DNA of 64,000 nucleotides from Clostridia bacterium (GTDB lineage: Bacteria; Bacillota; Clostridia; Oscillospirales; Acutalibacteraceae): positions 1-64,000 of the forward strand of contig JAFQRY010000014.1 in the NCBI GenBank assembly GCA_017409845.1, written 5' to 3'. Both the position numbers and the translations under genes were made by a program. How positions within the stretch are numbered: position 1 is the first letter of the stretch; each line of letters starts with the position of its first letter. The notes under the pieces are model-generated. The model was not told the origin of the DNA. It made no database searches and was given only the letters and a program-made list of their open reading frames with translations. This document shows positions 51,626 through 58,803 of this stretch, piece after piece.

Positions 51626-52588
51626 TTATTTATTTTTTTCTTTCTTTGCCTTAGGAGCCTTGGGTTCCTTCTGCTCCTTGGGAGCGGAGCTTCCCGATTT
51701 CTCGAGAAGAACAAGAAGCAGACACCAGAATGCTGCAAGAAGAACAAAGAGAATACAAACGAGAATTGCATTTACGATTGCGAAGCTGAGGAGTCCGCCT
51801 ACTGCGGGAATATAGAAGTTAACAACACCGTAGCAGTCTGCAGCCATGATCGTTGCAGGAAGCTGAGCAGAGGTTGTGATATCGGATGTGATAAGCTCTG
51901 CATTTTCAGGTCCTGCATTATTTATGGCGTTGATGATATGAATATCGCAGCCATTGGTTGAAGCAGAAGGAACGGCAATCATGTCGCCTACGACATATGC
52001 TGTGGGCTCAATCTTCTTTGAAATGATAAGGTCACCCTGCGAAACGGGAGAAACACCATTAACATTAAGATCGCCGCTCATTGTGTTGAAGCAGATTCCG
52101 CCGAGGTTTGAACCGCCGTTATCAAGGAAAACGGAAACGAAGCAGCCGAGAACAAAAACAACAACCGTTACGGCAAGAAGGATTATTGCAACAATTTTTC
52201 CTGCAAGTGCACCTTTGCTCTTCTTTTTGGGAGCTTCTTCAACCTGAGGTTCGCCGTAATTGATGTTGGGAATAAAGGGCTGCTCACTTTTCTGCACGGG
52301 AGCACCGACGGGGGAGTAGCCTGCATTGTTCTGACCGATGGGAACAAGGGGTCGGGGTTTCTTTGCTTCGGGCTTGGGTGAATATGTGGGCTCGGCATTG
52401 AGATTCTGAGCAGGCTTTGAAAAATAATTCTGCTGTGAATTTGCCGATCCTGAGAAAGAGTTTATATCGTTATTCTGCTGCTGAGGAGCAGAGTTGACGG
52501 GCTTGGATGCTGCAGGAGCCTGTCCTTTGATTTTTGTAACAAACTCAAGATCAAGCTCATCAATGCTTTTAAGTCTGAACTGTTCCAT
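51626..52588 (-). CDS. Signal-peptidase-I-like membrane protein lacking the catalytic serine
   Basis: 320 residues. A Pro/Gln/Asn-rich cytoplasmic part (1-125) is followed by a membrane helix (about 129-155), an extracytoplasmic domain (about 156-265), a second membrane helix (about 266-296), and a Lys/Pro/Ala tail. The middle domain follows the SipW-type signal peptidase plan: a segment like SGxMxP, then GDLIISKKIEPTAYVVGDMIAV, an H-containing strand (CDIHIINAI, His217), and a YIPAVGGLLSF ending. The usual SGS is SGD here (Ser171-Gly172-Asp173), so cleavage is unlikely. It is 37 bases downstream of the DivIVA-like gene, same strand. The family assignment is my reading of the pattern. Confidence 0.6.
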   Translation of the reverse strand: MEQFRLKSIDELDLEFVTKIKGQAPAASKPVNSAPQQQNNDINSFSGSANSQQNYFSKPAQNLNAEPTYSPKPEAKKPRPLVPIGQNNAGYSPVGAPVQKSEQPFIPNINYGEPQVEEAPKKKSKGALAGKIVAIILLAVTVVVFVLGCFVSVFLDNGGSNLGGICFNTMSGDLNVNGVSPVSQGDLIISKKIEPTAYVVGDMIAVPSASTNGCDIHIINAINNAGPENAELITSDITTSAQLPATIMAADCYGVVNFYIPAVGGLLSFAIVNAILVCILFVLLAAFWCLLLVLLEKSGSSAPKEQKEPKAPKAKKEKNK

Positions 52589-52625
52589 ATTGATTATTTC
52601 TGCCTTTCAGATAATTTCGGTTTGA

Positions 52626-52982
52626 TTACTTTGAAATCTTTGCACGCAAAACTGCGTTTTCTTTTGCGATTTCTTCGCTGAGCTTCATTATTTTATCAAC
52701 ACTTGCAAGAAGGGCAGGGTCAACTGCGGGAGCTGCGGGTGCTGCTGCGGCAACGGGTGCTGCGGCAACGGGTGCTGCGGGAGCTGCTCCGCCTGCTTTG
52801 AGAGCTTTGTTTTCATCAGAAAGCGAACGGCAGATTTTCTTGAGCTTTTCGTTGTTGGCTTCAACAGCCTTTGCATATTCAAAAACCTTTTTATATTCGG
52901 TTTTGAGAACTGTTATGTATTGCTCAACCTGTGCACAGTTATAGCCTTCTGCGGTTATCTGAAATAATTCTTTATTTTCCAT
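52626..52982 (-). CDS. Small DivIVA-like coiled-coil protein
   Basis: 118 residues from ATG 52982, with GGAGGAT upstream. The N-terminus (NKELFQITAEGYNCAQVEQYITVLK) has the F...GY...V..Y layout of DivIVA/GpsB domains that bind curved or septal membrane. A coiled coil (about 30-60), an Ala/Pro/Val linker (about 65-85) and a second short coiled coil (about 88-118) follow. It is much shorter than true DivIVA. It probably forms a membrane-associated scaffold; the following gene, encoding a signal-peptidase-like protein, is likely its partner (inference). Confidence 0.7.
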   Translation of the reverse strand: MENKELFQITAEGYNCAQVEQYITVLKTEYKKVFEYAKAVEANNEKLKKICRSLSDENKALKAGGAAPAAPVAAAPVAAAAPAAPAVDPALLASVDKIMKLSEEIAKENAVLRAKISK

Positions 52983-53022
52983 CTTTTTATCCTCCGATAA
53001 TTTTTCAAAATATTTATAATTC

Positions 53023-53051
53023 ATAATATCATATAATAACAAAAATTACAA
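53023..53051 (-). promoter_or_regulatory. Promoter of the DivIVA-like operon
   Basis: On the minus strand TTGTAA (53046-53051) and TATTAT (53023-53028) are 17 bases apart. Confidence 0.6.
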
Positions 53052-53116
53052 CATCAATTACAAAAAAATTATCAAAATAATGCAGAATTGCGAAAGAAAA
53101 ATTTTCCGTCGCGGTA

Positions 53117-53145
53117 TTGACAAAATATGATTATCATGCTATTGT
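53117..53145 (+). promoter_or_regulatory. Promoter of the GntR-ABC operon
   Basis: TTGACA (53117-53122) and TATTGT (53140-53145) are 17 bases apart. The -10 touches the inverted repeat at 53144-53178. Confidence 0.7.
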
Positions 53146-53178
53146 ATAGGTGTGATATCACAGATAGCACACCTATAC
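53144..53178. promoter_or_regulatory. GntR (YtrA-type) operator
   Basis: GTATAGGTGTG (53144-53154) and CACACCTATAC (53168-53178) form a perfect 11-bp inverted repeat with a 13-base spacer covering the start point. Its position argues for repression by the GntR protein encoded next to it. Confidence 0.8.
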
Positions 53179-53194
53179 GGAGGGAGTGGTGCAA

Positions 53195-53566
53195 TTGATA
53201 ATTATTGATAAAAAAAGCAGAGTGCCCGTTTATGAACAGATAAAAAATCAGATTATAACCTTTATCAGGCTCGGTGTTTATCCTGCAAATTCAAAGCTGC
53301 CTTCAATAAGACAGATTTCCGCAGACACTTCAACGAATGTGAACACGGTCAAAAAGGCGTTTGCGGAGCTTGAACTCAGCGGAGTGATTTATACCGTGCC
53401 GGGTACGGGCAGCTTCGTAAGCGAAAACGCACTTGCAGACAGCAACCTTACAGCTAAGGCTATGCGGCAGCTTTCGGATGACATTGAGGTTGCAAAATCA
53501 ATCGGGGTGACAATTGATGAGATAAGGCAGCTGCTTGATTCGATTTATAAGGAGGACGAACGATGA
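53195..53566 (+). CDS. GntR-family regulator, YtrA subfamily
   Basis: About 123 residues from TTG 53195, 8-10 bases after GGAGGG; GTG at 53189 or 53186 lies too close to that site. The opening IIIDKKSRVPVYEQIKNQI is typical of YtrA-type proteins, with a winged helix (LPSIRQISADTSTNVNTVKKAF, TVPGTGSFV) and a short C-terminal helix pair instead of a ligand domain. YtrA regulators repress a linked ABC transporter and respond to cell-envelope antibiotics in some species. It overlaps the ATPase gene by 4 bases. Confidence 0.9.
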   Translation: MIIIDKKSRVPVYEQIKNQIITFIRLGVYPANSKLPSIRQISADTSTNVNTVKKAFAELELSGVIYTVPGTGSFVSENALADSNLTAKAMRQLSDDIEVAKSIGVTIDEIRQLLDSIYKEDER

Positions 53567-54462
53567 TTGAAATTAAGGGCGTAACAAAGAAATTCGGCAG
53601 CTTTACGGCTATAGAAAATCTTTCGCTTAAGGTCGGCAACGGTTCGGTTTACGGGCTTGTGGGCTATAACGGGGCAGGCAAAACCACGCTTCTGAAAACG
53701 ATAATGGGAATTTACAAAGCTGATGAAGGCAGCATTACGGTTGACGGAGTTGAAACCTTTGATTCTCCCGATATAAAAAAGAAAATGTTCTTCGCACCCG
53801 ATGACCTTTATTTTGAGCCCTATTCAACAATAAATAAGATGGCTAAATTCTACAGCGGTTATTATCCTGAATTCTCGTTTGAAACGCTTGAAAAGCTTTG
53901 CAAGGTTTTCGGGCTCGATAAAGATAAAAGAATCAATTCATTTTCAAAGGGAATGCAGAGGCAGGCTGAGCTGATTCTTGCCATTTCTTCAAAGCCTGAA
54001 ATTATCCTTTTTGACGAAAACTTTGACGGACTTGACCCTGCGAAACGTAATCTGTTCAACAAGATGATTATTGAGTATGTTGCGGAAACTGACAGCAGCG
54101 TTATTATATCGTCACACAATCTGCATGAGCTGACTGATATCTGTGACCATATCGGTCTTATCAACGGCAAAAGAATCGTGCTTGACTGCTCTGTTGACGA
54201 CATCAGTGCAAGCAGATGCAAATTCCGCCTTGTTTTTGCAGACGAAAAGACAGAGGAGGATTTCAAAGATATTCCTTATAAGAAATTCAATAAAGACGGC
54301 AGAATCATCACTCTTTCAATGGCTGTTGATGCCGAAGAGGGAGAAGAAATTCTCAGAAAGCTTAATCCTCTGATGATTGAAAAGTTTCCGCAGACACTTG
54401 AAGAAATATTCCTTGACGAAATGGAGGGTTCAGACTATGACTTCAAAGAAATCTTCGGTTAA
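53563..54462 (+). CDS. ABC transporter ATP-binding protein
   Basis: 299 residues. Walker A GYNGAGKTT, a degenerate signature FSKGMQRQ, Walker B IILFDENFDGLDP and the H-loop SSHNLHELTD are present, followed by a C-terminal extension of about 80 residues. It resembles bacitracin/YtrB-type export ATPases. It is translationally coupled to the GntR gene, and its end overlaps the permease start by 26 bases. Confidence 0.93.
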   Translation: MIEIKGVTKKFGSFTAIENLSLKVGNGSVYGLVGYNGAGKTTLLKTIMGIYKADEGSITVDGVETFDSPDIKKKMFFAPDDLYFEPYSTINKMAKFYSGYYPEFSFETLEKLCKVFGLDKDKRINSFSKGMQRQAELILAISSKPEIILFDENFDGLDPAKRNLFNKMIIEYVAETDSSVIISSHNLHELTDICDHIGLINGKRIVLDCSVDDISASRCKFRLVFADEKTEEDFKDIPYKKFNKDGRIITLSMAVDAEEGEEILRKLNPLMIEKFPQTLEEIFLDEMEGSDYDFKEIFG

Positions 54463-56893
54463 TCCGTTCCGTTTTACCTTTTTGAGAACCTGCTCAAGAA
54501 ACTGGCTTGTTCCTCTCGGCGTTTTTCTTCTTACGGGATATGCATTCTTCGTTTGCGGATTTGTTGATGCCAAAAGAAACTACAACAGAAACCTCACAGA
54601 CGGCTCTGTTGCATATTATCTTGCAAATCACAAATTTCAGCTTTCCGATAATAACTGGGGCGGACTCGGATTTGTCATTGATCTGCTGCTGATTGCTGCC
54701 TCGGTTGTGCTGGCAATTTCAATATTCCGCTATATGTTTTCAAAGAAATCGGTCAATGTCTATTATTCTCTCGGAATGAAAAGGGGAGAAATGTTCCTTT
54801 CGAAATATCTTGCAGGTGCATTTCTGCTCACCGTTTCCGTTGTGATACCCATGCTTGCGGATGTTATCGGCAATATCACGATTTTCGGCTCATCAAAGGA
54901 GCTGTGGATATCCGCAATTTATATGACGGTATGTGTTGTTCAGATGATGCTTTATGCATATTCGGTAACCGTTCTTGTCTGCTGCTGTGTGGGTACGATT
55001 CTTGAAGCGGGATTTTTCGGACTTGTGTTCATTGCCTCTCCGATTATCGCGGAGTATCTTGTATCAGTGCTTTTCAAAACCGTTCTTTACGGTTCACCCT
55101 ATGGCGGTGGCTTTGACTATTCAACCATGATTTACGGTCAGGGACATTACAGACCGCCCGTGAGCTTTACTGCATTGCAGAATAATATCCTCTTTTTTGC
55201 TTCGGGTCGTTTCAGCAAATATCACGAGCTTCAGAGGGGAATTGAAGAAGTTCCCTATAATTTTAAAAATCCGCAGCTTCTTCCCGTGCTTGTTATGCTT
55301 GCGGTAATAGTTGCCGTTGCGTTTGCATCGTATGTTTTCTATAAAAAACGCAAGAACGAAATTGCGGGCTTCCTCGGCTCAAATCCCGTTATAACGGGTA
55401 TCGGGATATTTACGATTTCGGCTTTTCTGTTTGCGTTTATTTCCCGTCATATCGTTTATCTTGATCATTCAAACAGATATCTCGCCTTCCTTCTTGCTTT
55501 TGGTATGATATTTGTTGTTTACACCGTTATTCAGATTATTTCTCTCAGAAGCATAAAGCTTTTCTTTAAAAAGTTCCGCTTCATTACCGTTCATTTTGCA
55601 CTTATGGCTGCATTGATTGCTGTTTTTGTGACCGGTCTTTTCGGCTACAGCACAAGAATTCCCGATAAATCCGAAATTGAAAAAATAGCAGTTTCAACCG
55701 GTACGGGCGATATTTTTTATAATAATGCAAGCAGTTACTCAACGGTGCATTCCTTTGTGGATTCATATTATCAGGGAATAACCGTTGATGCAGGTGTGAA
55801 AGCAGAGCAGAATACGCTTTATCTTATTGACGGCTATGATTCTCCCGAAGAGGTTGAGCATATTCTCGATATTCACCGCAGACTCATAGAAATGAAAGAT
55901 GATGACTTTTCTCCCGAGGCAAGACGAAAGTCGTTCGGTGAAAGAAAGGTTCTGAGTGCAACGAGAATAATCTATACTCTCAAAGACGGAAGTACATTTG
56001 ACAGACTTTATACCTGCTCGGATGACGAAACAAACAGATTGCTTTCTCAGCTGACAAGAACCGAAAATTATAAAAAAGGTGCCGCCGAAGAACTTTCATG
56101 GTATTTCGGATTTAAAGAAGTAACGTTTGAAAACGATGAGTATTCCGAATACGGTTATCTGCTTGGTGATTATGAGATTTCCGTTCCTGCAGATGAAATT
56201 CTTGTTTCGATTGCATCGCCAAACTATTCTTCTTTGAAAACCGCTCCTTCACTCAATACGAAGGAATCCTTCCGTGAGCTTTATGATGCTCTGGCATCCG
56301 ACATCCTTTCAGGCAGGCTTCCGCTTGATTTCAACACGGATTCTCCCGTCAAAGGCTATATTCAGCTGTCAAGCTATAACGAGTCTTATTTTGATAAACC
56401 TAAGGAAATGACCGAAAGCTGGCACACCAATAATGTGATTATTTCGATAGGCGATGCAAATATTGTTATTCCGGTCTACGAGAGCATGACGGATACACTT
56501 GCCGTTATTGAAAAACACGGTTGCACCTCGCTTTTTGAAAATGCCAAAGAGCCTGTTGCGGTCGAAACATGGAAATACGGCGAAAAGGCACTTGACCCTT
56601 ACGGCTCAATAAAAACAACTCTTATTCAGGGTGTTTATCTAAATAACGAAGGCAAGATTGATGAGTTTTCGACTTATTATTCATCGTTTGATGAAAACGG
56701 AGAAAAACTCAATATGGTTGCTCCGAAGCTTGCACCCGATGCCGTTGAAACGGATAACCCGATTCAGATAAAGAAGTATTCCGATGCTTTCAGGATGATG
56801 ACTCTTGACTGTTTCGACGGATATTATGTGAGGCTCATATTTGAAGACGGCTCCTGCGTTTACGGATATGCACCGATGACTCTGGTTGAATAA
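54437..56893 (+). CDS. ABC transporter permease with large extracytoplasmic domain
   Basis: 818 residues from ATG 54437, with GGAGGG upstream; a longer frame from 54377 lies within the ATPase gene. About ten hydrophobic helices occur in the first ~420 residues (a six-helix ABC-2-like half and a further group at about 295-415). A soluble domain of about 400 residues follows. The layout matches clostridial permeases paired with YtrA regulators, which carry a C-terminal domain of unknown function. Likely export of, or defence against, membrane-active compounds (inference). Confidence 0.8.
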   Translation: MTSKKSSVNPFRFTFLRTCSRNWLVPLGVFLLTGYAFFVCGFVDAKRNYNRNLTDGSVAYYLANHKFQLSDNNWGGLGFVIDLLLIAASVVLAISIFRYMFSKKSVNVYYSLGMKRGEMFLSKYLAGAFLLTVSVVIPMLADVIGNITIFGSSKELWISAIYMTVCVVQMMLYAYSVTVLVCCCVGTILEAGFFGLVFIASPIIAEYLVSVLFKTVLYGSPYGGGFDYSTMIYGQGHYRPPVSFTALQNNILFFASGRFSKYHELQRGIEEVPYNFKNPQLLPVLVMLAVIVAVAFASYVFYKKRKNEIAGFLGSNPVITGIGIFTISAFLFAFISRHIVYLDHSNRYLAFLLAFGMIFVVYTVIQIISLRSIKLFFKKFRFITVHFALMAALIAVFVTGLFGYSTRIPDKSEIEKIAVSTGTGDIFYNNASSYSTVHSFVDSYYQGITVDAGVKAEQNTLYLIDGYDSPEEVEHILDIHRRLIEMKDDDFSPEARRKSFGERKVLSATRIIYTLKDGSTFDRLYTCSDDETNRLLSQLTRTENYKKGAAEELSWYFGFKEVTFENDEYSEYGYLLGDYEISVPADEILVSIASPNYSSLKTAPSLNTKESFRELYDALASDILSGRLPLDFNTDSPVKGYIQLSSYNESYFDKPKEMTESWHTNNVIISIGDANIVIPVYESMTDTLAVIEKHGCTSLFENAKEPVAVETWKYGEKALDPYGSIKTTLIQGVYLNNEGKIDEFSTYYSSFDENGEKLNMVAPKLAPDAVETDNPIQIKKYSDAFRMMTLDCFDGYYVRLIFEDGSCVYGYAPMTLVE

Positions 56894-56899
56894 TGCTTG

Positions 56900-56942
56900 A
56901 TTCTCCTGCGGATTATTAATCGGATCTGCAGGAGAATTTTTT
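56900..56942 (+). terminator. Terminator of the GntR-ABC operon
   Basis: ATTCTCCTGC (56900-56909) pairs with GCAGGAGAAT (56928-56937), followed by a run of T. Confidence 0.85.
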
Positions 56943-56994
56943 ACACAATCAAGCATTTTTGTATATAATTAAATGTGTTTGTCTGTATAAAAGA

Positions 56995-57023
56995 TTGATT
57001 TTTTTGATGTTAACTGATATAAT
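56995..57023 (+). promoter_or_regulatory. Promoter of the amide-synthetase/hydrolase operon
   Basis: TTGATT (56995-57000) and TATAAT (57018-57023) are 17 bases apart, about 30 bases before the ATG. Confidence 0.7.
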
Positions 57024-57061
57024 ATATTGTCAAATAATATATTATAGGATGTGATACTGCC

Positions 57062-58789
57062 ATGGCGTTTTCAGACTTCGGAATACTGCTCGGAGATGTT
57101 TCGCTTGCGGAAATTGAGCATTATACCAAAAATCCGATGAAAGCACAGGAAAGCACCCTCAGAAAAATTCTCGGAAGAAACAAGAATTGCGAGATAGGAA
57201 AAAAGTATAATTTCAAGGATATCAGAACAATTGCCGAATATCAGGCGAAGGTTCCTCTTTCAACCTACGAGGATTATGAACCCTATGTTGAAAGGATGAT
57301 ACATAACAAAGAGAATAACCTGATGTTTTCGGGCATTAATGTGAGATACTGCTCGTCATCGGGCAGTGTCGGCAAACCTAAAATTCTTCCCAAGGGCATA
57401 AAAGACCTCTGGAATATGCAGTGCATCGGCTTTTCATGTACCGTTGCAACCGCAGCCCATCACCTCAGAAAGGTCAAAGGCATAAAGATGCCTGCTCAGA
57501 TGGGTCCGCTTGTGCTTATTCTTACCGGTCATCCTCTTGAAGACGGAAAAATGTGCAACGGTGCGGGTCAGGTTCCTCTTACATATCTCAAGGCAATTAC
57601 GCCTTTTTTCTGCACATCTCCCACCTCGCTTCTTTATCCCGAGCACGAGGAGCTTATTGACACTTCATATCTTCAGCTTCGCTTTGCTCTTGAAAACGCA
57701 AAGGTCAGCTACATAGGCTCTCTTGTTGTTACCCTTGTTACGACAATGTTTGATTATCTTGAAGAAAACTGGGAGATGCTCTGTGACGATATCGAAAAGG
57801 GTATCATCAATCCCAAGGTGAAGATTACTCCCGAGCTCTATAATGAATACGCAAAGAAATTCAAGCCCAATCCCCGAAGAGCGGCGGAGCTCCGCAGAGA
57901 GTTTGAAAAGGGTTTTGATACACCTATTGCACCCCGCATCTGGCCGAAGCTCACATGGGCTTACGGAATGGTAGGCTCAAACCTCAAGGTCTATGTCGAA
58001 AAGCTCCGCAAATCAATCGGTGACGATATTCCCATCCATAACATGGGCTTTGCTGCAGCAGAAGGCTTCTTTTCAATGGCAACAGAGCTTGATGTGCATG
58101 ACGGAGTGCTTCTTCCCCATTGCCTTTTCTTTGAATTTCTTCCCGTTGATGATGAAGAAGAGGGTGCAGACGAAAACGCAACTCCGCTTCTCATTAATCA
58201 GCTTGAAATCGGAAAGAAATATGAAATCATTGTTTCAAATTTTTCGGGACTTTACAGATACCGCATGGAGGATGTTGTTGAGGTCACGAGGATGCATAAC
58301 AACACGCCGATGATTGAATTCCTTTATCGCAGAAACCTCGGCATGAATATTGCAAACGAAAAAACAACCACTCAGATGGTGGATTTTGCCGCAAAGCAGA
58401 CTGCTGAGGCAATGGGTAACGAATTCGTCGGCCACAGCATGTATGCCGACTATTCAACCAATCCTCCCAGATACTGCATGCTTGCTGAGCCCGTTAATCC
58501 CGTAAGCGAAGAAGACAGACAGAAATATATTGATATTCTTGACGAAAAGTTCAAGGAATTCAACGAAAAATATTTCAAATACCGCCGCTGGGGAATGATC
58601 AACCGCCCCGAGGTGCTCTTCCTTAAGCCCAAAACCTATTGGGACTACAGAGAAAGCCTTCGTGAAAAAGGCAGGGTGCTTAATCAGATAAAACCCGTAA
58701 CAATCATCAACAGTGAGGAAAGATGCGAATTCTTCTTCTCGCATGTTGCAACAGAAACTGAGCTTCCTTACAAGCCAAAACAAAAATAA
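57062..58789 (+). CDS. GH3 auxin-responsive-family acyl-acid amido synthetase
   Basis: 575 residues. This is the plant GH3/JAR1-like adenylating family (not glycosidase family 3). The ATP-binding loop is CSSSGSVGKPK (97-107), HNMGFAAAEG is in the middle, and YRYRMEDVVEV (about 398-408) carries the hinge motif. Full length for the family. Plant members activate a carboxylic acid with ATP and join it to an amino acid. Bacterial gut members are common but mostly uncharacterised, so acid and amine are unknown. Cytoplasmic. A secreted alpha/beta hydrolase follows after 14 bases. Confidence 0.9.
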   Translation: MAFSDFGILLGDVSLAEIEHYTKNPMKAQESTLRKILGRNKNCEIGKKYNFKDIRTIAEYQAKVPLSTYEDYEPYVERMIHNKENNLMFSGINVRYCSSSGSVGKPKILPKGIKDLWNMQCIGFSCTVATAAHHLRKVKGIKMPAQMGPLVLILTGHPLEDGKMCNGAGQVPLTYLKAITPFFCTSPTSLLYPEHEELIDTSYLQLRFALENAKVSYIGSLVVTLVTTMFDYLEENWEMLCDDIEKGIINPKVKITPELYNEYAKKFKPNPRRAAELRREFEKGFDTPIAPRIWPKLTWAYGMVGSNLKVYVEKLRKSIGDDIPIHNMGFAAAEGFFSMATELDVHDGVLLPHCLFFEFLPVDDEEEGADENATPLLINQLEIGKKYEIIVSNFSGLYRYRMEDVVEVTRMHNNTPMIEFLYRRNLGMNIANEKTTTQMVDFAAKQTAEAMGNEFVGHSMYADYSTNPPRYCMLAEPVNPVSEEDRQKYIDILDEKFKEFNEKYFKYRRWGMINRPEVLFLKPKTYWDYRESLREKGRVLNQIKPVTIINSEERCEFFFSHVATETELPYKPKQK

Positions 58790-58803
58790 AAGAAGGTCTT
58801 TAA

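Noticed and set aside
57062-58789. Reading the GH3 name as glycoside hydrolase family 3
   Set aside because: The motifs are those of the adenylating GH3/JAR1 auxin family; the true family 3 glycosidase is the separate gene at 42912-45332.
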